In this document: positions 7,438 through 15,369 of the stretch, piece after piece | Numbering within the stretch: the stretch's first letter is position 1 | How the letters are laid out: each line of letters opens with the position of its first letter | Assembly: GCA_049604415.1 (NCBI GenBank) | Contig: JBMYTN010000050.1 | Span: 1-29,284, forward strand | Source: JBMYTN01 sp049604415 | GTDB taxonomy: Bacteria > Pseudomonadota > Alphaproteobacteria > Rhodospirillales > Rhodospirillaceae | Length of the DNA: 29,284 nt | Direction: 5' to 3' | The notes under the pieces: model-generated | Databases searched by the model: none | Told to the model about the DNA's origin: nothing | The model's input: the letters and a program-made list of their open reading frames with translations, nothing else | Position numbers and translations under genes: made by a program

Positions 7438-8823
7438 TCAGATCAGGTCCAACAAGCGCCGCCAGGCCATTGCCGCGACCAGGATCGGCGTGCGCATGGC
7501 CCGCCCACCGGGGAAGGGCATATGCTTGATCCTGCCCAACAGATCAAAGGCCGCCGCACCGCTGCCATCCTCCCGCCCCAGCGTGGCCAGAACCGCCCGG
7601 GCGGCCAAGGACCCGCCGAGCCCCGACAGCGCCACCCCATGGCCGGACCAGCCCTGGACGAAGAGCACCCCTGGCCCGATCCTCCCAAGATGGGGCAGGC
7701 GGTTGATGGTGATGGCCACATGGCCGCCCCAGGCATGGGTCACCGGCACATCCGCCAGCTGCGGCATCCAGCGCAGCATCTCCTTGCGTAAGGTTACCGC
7801 CAGGCGCGGCGGATCCATCCGGCTATAGGACACACCACCGCCCCAGAGCATGCGACCCTTCGGATCGATCCGATAGTAATTCAGGACAAATTGCAGGTCA
7901 GCGACCGCCTCCCCGCCCGGGATCAGCGCCTTGGCCCGCTCCAGGCCCAAAGGAGCCGTGGCGATCTGATAGGTTCCGACTGGCATGATCATGCGCTCTA
8001 TCAGCGATGGTGCGCCGCTGCCCGCCCCCCAAAGATGGGCATTGCCCGCCAGGATCAAATACGTGGCCTGGATGTCCGCCCCTTCCTGCCCCTTTCCGTC
8101 CGCAGCGCTTGCCGCTTTTCGCCGGGTTTTGATCAGCACACCGCCCCCAGCCTGGTCCTCAAAGCCCGTCATCGCTGTTTGCTCATGGAGTTGGGCCCCA
8201 GCCTGCTCCGCCGCCCGCGCCAGACCTAAAACATAGGCATAGGGGTTGAGGTGACAGGCCTCCGGGTCGCGCACGCCCCCCAGATAGCGCGGCACATCGA
8301 CAGCCCGGTGCATTTGCGCCTGATCAAGCCGCTCCAGCCGGTCATGGCCGTAACTGGCCCATTCCGAGATCATGCCATCCAAATCGCGCAGATGGCGGGG
8401 TTTGGTGGCCGCGCTTAGGATGCCGTCGCGCAGGCCGCATTGGATGTCATATTGGGCAATCCGGTCGCGCAGCTGTTGGACGGCTGTCCGGGTCAGGGCA
8501 AAAAGATCGGTACAGCTTTGGCGGTCCTGTTGGCCTTCCAACGCGTCCATATCAGCGGCAAACCCGGCCTGGACCTGACCACCATTGCGTCCGGAGGCAC
8601 CCTGGCCTATCCGACCGGCCTCGATCACCAGCACCGAAAGCCCGGCCTGCGCCGCTTCCAAGGCTGCGTTGCATCCGGCAATGCCGCCACCAACCACACA
8701 GAGATCGACCCGATGACGCCCTGGTGGCATGGCGGACCATTCCGGCCTATCGGGGCCGGTCTCAAACAATAAATTGCCTTGAACTGCTGGAGCATGGGCG
8801 GTGTGCGGAGCGGTTAAAGTCAT
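7438..8823 (-). CDS. FAD-dependent amine oxidase, gamma-glutamylputrescine oxidase-like
   Basis: This 461-residue flavoprotein belongs to the DAO family (glycine oxidase / PuuB / OrdL type). The N-terminal lead LLFETGPDRPEWSAMPPG is typical of PuuB-like enzymes. The FAD-binding Rossmann motif is VVGGGIAGCNAALEAAQAG (about 43-61) with the acidic end of strand 2 in VLVIEAG. The GASGRNGGQV motif (75-84) follows. The C-terminal FAD segment reads GPGVLFVQGWSGHGVALSGLGG. The likely reaction is oxidative deamination of an amine such as gamma-glutamylputrescine. That substrate is inferred from the family and the divergent potFGHI operon, because puuA, puuC and puuD are not present here. The ATG at 8823 (AGG six nt before) is preferred over a farther start that would overlap the divergent promoter region. 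Confidence 0.78.
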   Translation of the reverse strand: MTLTAPHTAHAPAVQGNLLFETGPDRPEWSAMPPGRHRVDLCVVGGGIAGCNAALEAAQAGLSVLVIEAGRIGQGASGRNGGQVQAGFAADMDALEGQQDRQSCTDLFALTRTAVQQLRDRIAQYDIQCGLRDGILSAATKPRHLRDLDGMISEWASYGHDRLERLDQAQMHRAVDVPRYLGGVRDPEACHLNPYAYVLGLARAAEQAGAQLHEQTAMTGFEDQAGGGVLIKTRRKAASAADGKGQEGADIQATYLILAGNAHLWGAGSGAPSLIERMIMPVGTYQIATAPLGLERAKALIPGGEAVADLQFVLNYYRIDPKGRMLWGGGVSYSRMDPPRLAVTLRKEMLRWMPQLADVPVTHAWGGHVAITINRLPHLGRIGPGVLFVQGWSGHGVALSGLGGSLAARAVLATLGREDGSGAAAFDLLGRIKHMPFPGGRAMRTPILVAAMAWRRLLDLI

Positions 8824-8938
8824 CAGAGCCTGGAAAGTGCTGGAGGAAATCACGCTCTTCCCCTTCTCAGACCTTGCGAGAGCGGTCAAGCCGGTACATC
8901 TGTACATCGCCCTTCACGCCTTAAGGAGATACCGACCG
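8824..8938. promoter_or_regulatory. Divergent control region, amine oxidase / potF
   Basis: These 115 bp separate the two divergent polyamine genes and must hold at least one promoter. I see no convincing -35/-10 pair. A direct repeat GTACAT at 8894-8899 and 8902-8907 (8-bp period) lies 32-45 bp before potF and could be an operator half-site pair. The potF ribosome site AAGGAG is just before 8939. Confidence 0.4.
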
Positions 8939-10099
8939 ATGACCAAACTGGCCTGCGACCTGTCCGCCCTGACCACCGCTTTGTCCCGCAAGGCGTCTGT
9001 GATTGGTCTGAGCGTTGGCCTCGGCCTGCTCGCCGTCCCTGCCACGGCGACCCTGAATGCGGCCTGGGCGGACGATCAGGTGGTCAATATTTATAACTGG
9101 TCGGACTATATCGCCGAAGACACCTTGGAAAAATTCACCGCCGAGACCGGCATCAAGGTGGTCTATGACGTCTTCGACAGCAATGAGGTGCTGGAAGGCA
9201 AAATGATGGCCGGACGGTCGGGTTATGACATCATTGTGCCGACCGGCAATTTTCTGAAGCGCATGATTGACGCGGGCATCATTGGCCCCTTGGATAAAGA
9301 CAAGCTATCGAACTATGGCAATCTTGATGCCTCGGTGATGGAGCGCGCCGCCGCCCATGATCCCGGCGGCGACCATGCAGTGGTCTATATGTGGGGCACC
9401 AATGGCCTGGGCGTGAATGTCGGCAAGGTCAAAGAGCTGCTGGGCGAAGACGCCCCGATGGACAGCTACGCCCTGCTGTTCGACCCGCAATATGCCTCCA
9501 AGCTCGGGGAATGCGGCATCCATGTGCTCGACAGCCCGTCGGAGGTGTTTGAAGTCGCGCTTAACTATCTGGGCAAGGATCCGGCCTCCACCAATGCCGA
9601 TGACTTAAAAGCCGCTGCGGAGCTGTGGAGCGGGGTCCGTCCGCATATCCAGAAGTTCCATTCCTCGGAATATATCAACGCCTTGGCCAATGGCGACATC
9701 TGCTTGGCCCTGGGTTATTCCGGCGATGTGTTCCAGGCCCAAGCCCGGGCCGAGGAAGCGGAGAATGGCGTTGAGGTCGGTTATATCATCCCCAAGGAAG
9801 GCACCATCATGTGGTTTGACATGATGGCGATCCCGGCTGACGCCCCGAACCGGGACAATGCCCATGCCTTCATCGACTTTATCATGAAGCCCGAGATCGC
9901 TGCGGACATCACCAATTATGTTTGGTACGCCAATGCCAATGCGGCCTCCACGCCGATGATCGATGAAGAGGTGCGGACCAATCCGGAAATCTATCCGTCT
10001 GCGGAAGTGATGGAGCGGCTGTTCCCGGAAAAAGAGGTTGATGCGAAAACCGAGCGTCAACGCACCCGGCTGTGGAACCAGGTCAAAACCGGGATCTAA
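8939..10099 (+). CDS. potF: Putrescine-binding periplasmic protein PotF
   Basis: This is the 386-residue receptor of a putrescine ABC transporter. The signal peptide has a long N-region (about 20 residues) before the hydrophobic SVIGLSVGLGLLAVPATA core, with cleavage near AWA-DDQ. The mature protein starts VVNIYNWSDYIAEDTLEKF. It continues with GIKVVYDVFDSNEVLEGKMMAG, HVLDSPSEVFEVALNYLGKDP, FHSSEYINALANGDICLALGYSGDV and NYVWYANANAASTP, all close to E. coli PotF as I remember it. The ATG at 8939 has AAGGAG eight nt upstream. The frame extends 46 codons further upstream, but that part lacks signal-peptide character. potG follows after 39 bp. Confidence 0.95.
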   Translation: MTKLACDLSALTTALSRKASVIGLSVGLGLLAVPATATLNAAWADDQVVNIYNWSDYIAEDTLEKFTAETGIKVVYDVFDSNEVLEGKMMAGRSGYDIIVPTGNFLKRMIDAGIIGPLDKDKLSNYGNLDASVMERAAAHDPGGDHAVVYMWGTNGLGVNVGKVKELLGEDAPMDSYALLFDPQYASKLGECGIHVLDSPSEVFEVALNYLGKDPASTNADDLKAAAELWSGVRPHIQKFHSSEYINALANGDICLALGYSGDVFQAQARAEEAENGVEVGYIIPKEGTIMWFDMMAIPADAPNRDNAHAFIDFIMKPEIAADITNYVWYANANAASTPMIDEEVRTNPEIYPSAEVMERLFPEKEVDAKTERQRTRLWNQVKTGI

Positions 10100-10138
10100 C
10101 CGTATTGACCCGCCCCCCAGGACAACAGGATCGGTGGC

Positions 10139-11308
10139 ATGAGCGCTGATGCCGGAGCATCGATCTCTTCGGCAGGGGCGGACGCGCCGCCGACCCTGCC
10201 GGGCAGTGCGAAGACCCTCGGCCCGCCGATTATCAAGATCGAGCAAGTGGTGAAGCGCTTTGGCGGCTTCACCGCCGTCAATGGCATCGATTTGACGATC
10301 TATGAAGGGGAGTTTCTCTGCCTGCTTGGCGGATCCGGCTGCGGCAAAACCACCTTGCTGCGGATGATTGCCGGGTTTGAAACCCCGACCGAGGGCAAGA
10401 TCCTGCTGGATGGGGCGGATGTGACCCATGTGCCGCCCCATGACCGCCCGGTCAATATGATGTTCCAGTCCTATGCGCTGTTCCCGCATATGAGTGTGGC
10501 CGCCAACATCGCCTTTGGCCTGAAGCAAGACGGCATGCCCCGGGCTCAGCGCGAGGAACGGGTCCAGGAAATGCTCGCCTTGGTGCGCATGGAGCGCTTT
10601 GCTGGTCGCAAACCCCACCAGCTGTCCGGCGGTCAGCGCCAGCGGGTGGCCTTGGCCCGGGCCTTGGCAAAACAGCCCCGGGTTTTGCTGCTGGATGAGC
10701 CGCTCTCCGCCCTGGATAAAAAGCTACGCGAACAAACCCAGCTGGATCTGGTCAACATCCAGGAACGCACCGGCATCACCTTCATTGTTGTGACCCATGA
10801 TCAGGAAGAGGCCATGACCATGGCTGACCGGGTGGCGATCATGGATGAAGGCTATATTGAGCAAATCGACAGCCCCCAGGCGATGTATGAATTTCCCACC
10901 AGCCGCTTTGTTGCCGAGTTCTTCGGCCATGTGACCTTATTCGAGGGTGTGCTGGATGTGGATGAGGACGACCACTGCACCATCGCCAGCCCGGCCCTGC
11001 CGGTGCCGATCCTGATCAATCACGGGGTTGAGATCCGCCAAGGCGCGACGGTCTGGGGAGCAGTGCGGCCGGAAAAGGTCACCCTGAGCAAGGAAGAACC
11101 GGAAGCCCCGCACAACAAGGCCCCAGGAGTGGTGGCGGAAATCGTCTACTTGGGCAGCATCTCGACCTATTTGGTCCGCCTGGACAATGGCCAGGATGTG
11201 CGCGCTGTCATCACCAACCGCGCCCGATCCGAAGAATGGGACATCACCTGGGAGGACCGGGTTTGGGTCTCCTGGCGGCCTGACAGCTGCGTGGTGGTTG
11301 GCCGGTGA
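10139..11308 (+). CDS. potG: Putrescine ABC transporter ATPase PotG
   Basis: This 389-residue ATPase energises PotHI. The first 30 residues are an unstructured Ala/Ser/Gly/Pro-rich extension, after which the domain starts at IIKIEQVVKRFGGFTAVNGI. Walker A is GGSGCGKTT (64-72), the Q-loop lies in MMFQSYALFPHM, the signature LSGGQ is at 162-166, Walker B LLLDEP is at about 183-188, and the switch His is in VVTHDQEEA. The C-terminal TOBE region starts after about residue 270 and includes AVRPEKVTLSKEE. Its stop codon shares one base with the start of potH (TGATG), suggesting translational coupling. PotG is chosen over PotA because the gene lies between potF and potH. Confidence 0.93.
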   Translation: MSADAGASISSAGADAPPTLPGSAKTLGPPIIKIEQVVKRFGGFTAVNGIDLTIYEGEFLCLLGGSGCGKTTLLRMIAGFETPTEGKILLDGADVTHVPPHDRPVNMMFQSYALFPHMSVAANIAFGLKQDGMPRAQREERVQEMLALVRMERFAGRKPHQLSGGQRQRVALARALAKQPRVLLLDEPLSALDKKLREQTQLDLVNIQERTGITFIVVTHDQEEAMTMADRVAIMDEGYIEQIDSPQAMYEFPTSRFVAEFFGHVTLFEGVLDVDEDDHCTIASPALPVPILINHGVEIRQGATVWGAVRPEKVTLSKEEPEAPHNKAPGVVAEIVYLGSISTYLVRLDNGQDVRAVITNRARSEEWDITWEDRVWVSWRPDSCVVVGR

Positions 11309-12279
11309 TGCGGGCTGTCGCCCTGCTCTCCCAATGGGTGGCGCGGCTGTTGCCCGAACCATGGGGACGCCGGGCGGTTCTGGCCCTGCCCTATCTCTGG
11401 CTGTTGGTGTTCTTCCTCGGCCCCTTCCTCTTCGTTCTGAAAATTTCCTTCGCCGAATATCGGGTCGGCGTGCCGCCCTTCACCGATTTGATCAATTGGG
11501 CCGACGAGGCCACCTTGCAGATCACATTGGCCTTGGGCAATTACGCCTTCCTGCTCGAAGATCCGCAATATGCCGTGGCTTATCTGTACAGCGTTAAGAC
11601 CGCTGCCATTGCCACGGTGATCTGCCTGCTGATCGGCTACCCCATGGCCTATGCCATTGCTCGATCCCGACCCAGCCTGCGCAGTTTGTTTCTGTTCCTG
11701 GTCATTTTGCCGTTTTGGACCTCCTTCCTGATCCGAGTCTATGCTTGGACCGGGATCCTGAAGAATGAGGGCCTGCTCAATGCCTTCCTGCTCTGGCTGG
11801 GGGTGATTGACCAGCCGCTGCTGATCCTGGGCACCGACATCGCCATGCAGATCGGCATTGTCTATTCTTATCTGCCCTTCATGATCCTGCCGCTCTACGC
11901 CACCTTGGAAAAGCTAGACCAATCTTTGCTCGAAGCCGCCTATGACCTGGGCTGTCCACCCTGGAAGGCCTTCCTGACCATCACCCTGCCCCTCTCGGTG
12001 CCCGGTATATTGGCGGGCTGCCTGCTGGTCTTCATCCCGGCGGTGGGAGAATTTGTCATCCCGGAGCTGTTGGGGGGCTCGGACACTTTGATGATTGGCA
12101 AGGTGCTCTGGAACGAGTTCTTTTCCAACCGGGATTGGCCGGTGGCTTCGGCGGTGGCCGTGGCCATGTTGCTGTTGCTGGTGGTGCCGATCATGATCTT
12201 CCAACGCCACCAAGAGCGGATGGAGATCGCCGCCGATCCGGACAAAGGTCCGAAAGAGCCGGAGGGCGCTGGGCGATGA
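11308..12279 (+). CDS. potH: Putrescine ABC transporter permease PotH
   Basis: This 323-residue inner-membrane permease forms the channel with PotI. It has a first helix ALPYLWLLVFFLGPFLFVLKISF, a large periplasmic loop (VGVPPFTDLINWADEATLQ...), and VILPFWTSFLIRVYAWTGIL, which is diagnostic for PotB/PotH-type permeases. The EAA loop reads LLEAAYDLGCPPWKAFLTITLPLS. Near the end, EFVIPELLGGSDTLMIGKVLWNEFF is a family hallmark. The ATG at 11308 overlaps the potG stop by one base; a GTG one codon earlier is also possible. The gene ends inside the potI start (ATGA). Confidence 0.93.
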   Translation: MRAVALLSQWVARLLPEPWGRRAVLALPYLWLLVFFLGPFLFVLKISFAEYRVGVPPFTDLINWADEATLQITLALGNYAFLLEDPQYAVAYLYSVKTAAIATVICLLIGYPMAYAIARSRPSLRSLFLFLVILPFWTSFLIRVYAWTGILKNEGLLNAFLLWLGVIDQPLLILGTDIAMQIGIVYSYLPFMILPLYATLEKLDQSLLEAAYDLGCPPWKAFLTITLPLSVPGILAGCLLVFIPAVGEFVIPELLGGSDTLMIGKVLWNEFFSNRDWPVASAVAVAMLLLLVVPIMIFQRHQERMEIAADPDKGPKEPEGAGR

Positions 12280-13124
12280 GCGGCAAAACCGGCAAAACCA
12301 GCAGAACCAACCGCGCGCCGTCGCATTTTCTGCTGCCTTGTGTGCTGGGGCTCGGCTTTGCCTTCCTGTATCTGCCGATCCTGCTCCTGGTGCTTTATTC
12401 CTTCAATGAGGGACGTCTGGTCACGGTCTGGTCCGGTTTCTCGACCAAATGGTATGTGGAGCTGTTCCAGAATGACCAAATCCTCGGCGCGGCCTGGCTG
12501 TCGCTGAAGATCGGGGCGATCAACGCCACCTTCGCCACGGTGTTGGGCACCTTGGCCGCCCTGGCCATGGTCCGGTTTGGACCCTTTTTTGGCCGCACCT
12601 TGCTGGGTGGCATGCTCTCCGCCCCGCTGGTGATGCCCGAGATCATCACCGGCCTGTCGGCCTTGCTCCTGTTCGTCGCCTTGGAGGACATGATCGGCAT
12701 CCCTGAAGGGCGTGGGGTCAGCACCATCACCATCGCCCACATCACCTTCTCCCTGGCCTATGTCAGCGTGGTGGTGCGCGCCCGGCTGAAGGATCTGGAT
12801 CCATCCATCGAGGAAGCCGCGCGGGATCTGGGTGCCCGGCCGTTGAGTGTGTTTCTGTTCGTCACCTTGCCGATGATCGCCCCGGCTTTGGTGGCAGGCT
12901 GGTTGCTGGCCTTCACCCTGTCCCTTGATGATCTGGTTATTGCCAGCTTTGTTTCCGGGCCGGGCTCAAGCACCTTGCCGATGGTGGTGTTCTCTTCGGT
13001 CCGGCTTGGTGTCAGCCCGGAAATCAATGCGCTGGCCACCTTGTTGGTCGCCTTTGCCGCCACCGGAATCCTGATTGCCGGACTGCTGACCTTGCGTTGG
13101 GGACGGAGTGACTCGCAACGTTAA
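12276..13124 (+). CDS. potI: Putrescine ABC transporter permease PotI
   Basis: This 282-residue permease is the PotH partner. It begins with a basic N-terminus (SGKTGKTSRTNRAPSH) and then a first helix LGFAFLYLPILLLVLYSFN. It carries the PotC/PotI marks WYVELFQN, MPEIITGLSALLLFV, the EAA loop SIEEAARDLGARPLSVFLFVTLP, and SLDDLVIASFVSGPGSSTLPM. The ATG at 12276 overlaps the potH TGA by four bases (ATGA), so potG, potH and potI look translationally coupled. An upstream in-frame start inside potH would add a sequence unlike any permease and is rejected. No terminator is visible before ald, which starts 68 bp on. Confidence 0.93.
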   Translation: MSGKTGKTSRTNRAPSHFLLPCVLGLGFAFLYLPILLLVLYSFNEGRLVTVWSGFSTKWYVELFQNDQILGAAWLSLKIGAINATFATVLGTLAALAMVRFGPFFGRTLLGGMLSAPLVMPEIITGLSALLLFVALEDMIGIPEGRGVSTITIAHITFSLAYVSVVVRARLKDLDPSIEEAARDLGARPLSVFLFVTLPMIAPALVAGWLLAFTLSLDDLVIASFVSGPGSSTLPMVVFSSVRLGVSPEINALATLLVAFAATGILIAGLLTLRWGRSDSQR

Positions 13125-13192
13125 CCAAACAAAGCGAAAACCACGCTACACTGCGGACCTTACATGAGACCGGGCAAGGATCGAGACCAGCG

Positions 13193-14311
13193 ATGAAGAT
13201 CGGGATCCCAAAGGAAATCAAGGTTCAGGAAAGCCGGGTCGGCATGACGCCCGCCGGGGTCGCCGAGCTGGTCCATCACGGCCATCAGGTCATGGTCCAG
13301 ACCAATGCGGGACTGGGCATTGGGGCAGACGATGACAGCTACCGCCAAGCCGGCGCCCTGATTGGCGAGGATCTGGCCGAGGTCTATGGCTATGGCAGTC
13401 TGATCGTAAAGGTCAAAGAGCCCTTGCCGGAAGAATGCGCCCTGCTGCGCGCCGACCAGACCTTGTTTGCCTATTTGCATTTGGCCGCAGAGCCGGATCT
13501 GGCCCGATCCTTAGCCGAGATTGGCTGCACCGCCATCGCCTATGAAACCGTCACCGCCGTCCATGGTGGGCTGCCTTTGCTGGCACCCATGAGCCTGGTT
13601 GCCGGTCGGATGTCGATCCAGGCCGGTGCCCATTGCCTGGAGCGGGAGTCCGGCGGGCGCGGCGTGCTGCTCAGCGGTGTGCCCGGGGTTGAACCGGCCC
13701 AGGTGGTCATTCTGGGTGGGGGGGTGGTTGGCTCCAATGCCGCCCGGGTTGCCCATGGCATGGGGGCCGATGTGGTCGTGTTTGACCGTGACATTGAACG
13801 GCTGCGGCTGCTGGATGAGCGCTATGGCGGTCAGGTCAAGACCCGTTATGCCACCCGGGCCGGGATCGAAGCTGCGGTGCTGGAGGCCGATCTGGTCATC
13901 GGCGGCGTACTCATCCCTGGCGATGCCGCCCCGAAACTGGTCTCCGACGCCCTGGTGCGGGCCATGCGCCGGGGCTCGGTGTTGGTGGATGTGGCCATCG
14001 ATCAGGGCGGATGTTTTGAGACCAGCCGCCCGACCAACCATGCCGAGCCGACCTATATCGAACATGGCGTGGTACATTATTGCGTCACCAATATGCCCGG
14101 CGCGGTGGCTCGGACCTCGACCCATGCTTTGACCAATGCCACCCTGCCCTTTGTCCTCGATCTGGCGGAAAAAGAGCCGCGCTACGCCTTGGCCGAGGAT
14201 CCGCATTTGCTGGCGGGCCTGAATGTGCTGGGTGGCCAAATCACCCATAAGGGTGTCGCTCATGGCCTGCATCTGCCCTTCATCCCACCGGAACAGGCCC
14301 TGGGCTTGTAG
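13193..14311 (+). CDS. ald: Alanine dehydrogenase
   Basis: This 372-residue cytoplasmic enzyme interconverts L-alanine + NAD+ + water and pyruvate + ammonium + NADH. It opens with MKIGIPKEIKVQESRVGMTP, the classic Ald start, with substrate-binding Arg15. The conserved Lys75 (VKVKEP), His96 (YLHLA) and Asp270 (VAIDQGG) all fall at the expected family positions. The NAD-binding Rossmann motif is VVILGGGVVGSNAARVAHGMGA (about 171-192). Full length matches the family. A modest AAGGA site precedes the start. It follows potI on the same strand after 68 bp with no terminator, so it may be cotranscribed. Ald could then deaminate alanine produced by pyruvate-dependent polyamine transaminases, which is an inference from context. 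Confidence 0.95.
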   Translation: MKIGIPKEIKVQESRVGMTPAGVAELVHHGHQVMVQTNAGLGIGADDDSYRQAGALIGEDLAEVYGYGSLIVKVKEPLPEECALLRADQTLFAYLHLAAEPDLARSLAEIGCTAIAYETVTAVHGGLPLLAPMSLVAGRMSIQAGAHCLERESGGRGVLLSGVPGVEPAQVVILGGGVVGSNAARVAHGMGADVVVFDRDIERLRLLDERYGGQVKTRYATRAGIEAAVLEADLVIGGVLIPGDAAPKLVSDALVRAMRRGSVLVDVAIDQGGCFETSRPTNHAEPTYIEHGVVHYCVTNMPGAVARTSTHALTNATLPFVLDLAEKEPRYALAEDPHLLAGLNVLGGQITHKGVAHGLHLPFIPPEQALGL

Positions 14312-14401
14312 GCTGGTCGAAAAAGCGCAAGAACCGGGCTGAGGCACAGGGCATGACTGGCTAGCATGGGGGCTATCTTCCCTCAGCCGGAGCTCTGCAC
14401 C

Positions 14402-14647
14402 ATGGCCGCCTCGCCCTATGAAACCGACGATGCCCGTTGGGCCGCTGTCCAGACCCGCGACCCGAACGCTGACACTGTCTTTGTCTATGGGGTCATCACA
14501 ACCGGGGTGCATTGTCGCCCAAGCTGCCCCTCCCGGGGGGCCAAACGGCAGAATGTCCGCTTCCACCCCAATGCCGCCAGCGCCGAGGCCGCCGGATTGC
14601 GCGCCTGCAAGCGCTGTGGGGGTGGCCTTGGGGTCCCTGCCCCATGA
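14402..14647 (+). CDS. Stand-alone Ada N-terminal zinc (methylphosphotriester) domain
   Basis: This 81-residue protein consists only of the Ada N-terminal domain. It shows DDARWAAVQTRDPNAD, FVYGVITTGVHCRPSC and the closing RACKRC. With this start the four zinc cysteines are C38, C42, C69 and C72, the same numbering as in E. coli Ada, where C38 takes the methyl group from DNA methylphosphotriesters. The AraC-type HTH and the C-terminal O6-methylguanine methyltransferase domains are absent, and the reading frame ends cleanly at an ATGA overlap with the next gene. This looks like a designed short gene, not a truncated one. The start at 14402 has GGAG nine nt upstream; an ATG at 14366 has none. 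Confidence 0.85.
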   Translation: MAASPYETDDARWAAVQTRDPNADTVFVYGVITTGVHCRPSCPSRGAKRQNVRFHPNAASAEAAGLRACKRCGGGLGVPAP

Positions 14648-15363
14648 GCGCCGCTGTCAAAGACCGGCTGAACGCCTTGGATTGGCCCGCGCTGCGCCAC
14701 GCCCTGGATGAGACCGGCCATGCCCGCACCGGCCCCCTGCTCTCGGCTGCGGACTGTGCGGCCTTGATCGCAGGCTATGACAGCCAACCAAATTGGTTCC
14801 GCAAAGAGGTGGTGATGGCCCGCCATGGCTATGGTGCCGGGGCCTATCGCTATTTTGCCGATCCCTTGCCTGATCTGGTGCAGACTTTGCGCGCAGAGCT
14901 CTATTCCGGGCTAGCGCCTTTGGCTCAAAACTGGAAAACCCGCTTGCGGGAGGACGGCCCAGACTATCCGGAACACCTAGAGGACTGGTTGGCACTCTGT
15001 CACCACGCGGGACAGACCAAGCCAACACCCCTGCTGCTGCGCTATGGCCCCGGGGACTATAACCGGCTGCATCAAGACCTGTATGGTGCGCTGGTGTTCC
15101 CGGTCCAATTGGCAGTACTGCTCAACAAGCCGGACCAGGACTTTACCGGTGGTGCCTTTGTGTTGACCGAGCAGCGGGCCCGGATGCAATCCCGGCCCAG
15201 AGTGGTGCCGCTGCAGCAAGGCGAAGGGGTGTTATTTGCCGTCTCCCACCGACCCGGGCGGGGTCCGCGCGGTGATCATCGCCTGACCCAACGCCATGGG
15301 GTGTCCGATGTGGTCACCGGACAGCGCCATGTGCTGGGCGTCATCTTTCATGACGCCGCTTGA
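14644..15363 (+). CDS. 2OG-Fe(II) oxygenase, putative DNA-repair dioxygenase
   Basis: This 239-residue protein has a double-stranded beta-helix 2-oxoglutarate/Fe(II) dioxygenase core. The iron-binding pair is His143 and Asp145 in YNRLHQDLYG, with the distal His probably His218 (RHGVS). A downstream basic residue, perhaps Arg228 (GQRHVLGVIFHDA), would bind 2-oxoglutarate. The sequence resembles the family I know as Oxygenase-NA / PF09859 (FPVQLAVLLN, FTGGAFVLTEQRARMQSR), for which oxidative repair of alkylated DNA has been suggested. The four-base ATGA overlap with the stand-alone Ada domain strongly suggests coupled expression and a shared role in alkylation damage. The DNA substrate is inferred. 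The C-terminus ends 6 bp from the convergent MipA-type gene. Confidence 0.8.
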   Translation: MSAAVKDRLNALDWPALRHALDETGHARTGPLLSAADCAALIAGYDSQPNWFRKEVVMARHGYGAGAYRYFADPLPDLVQTLRAELYSGLAPLAQNWKTRLREDGPDYPEHLEDWLALCHHAGQTKPTPLLLRYGPGDYNRLHQDLYGALVFPVQLAVLLNKPDQDFTGGAFVLTEQRARMQSRPRVVPLQQGEGVLFAVSHRPGRGPRGDHRLTQRHGVSDVVTGQRHVLGVIFHDAA

Positions 15364-15369
15364 ACGGTT

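Noticed and set aside
9605..10618. 337-codon minus-strand frame across potF and potG
   Set aside because: It lies antisense to two securely identified genes and has no family resemblance.
13511..14566. 351-codon minus-strand frame opposite ald
   Set aside because: It is antisense to a complete alanine dehydrogenase and its composition is that of a shadow frame.
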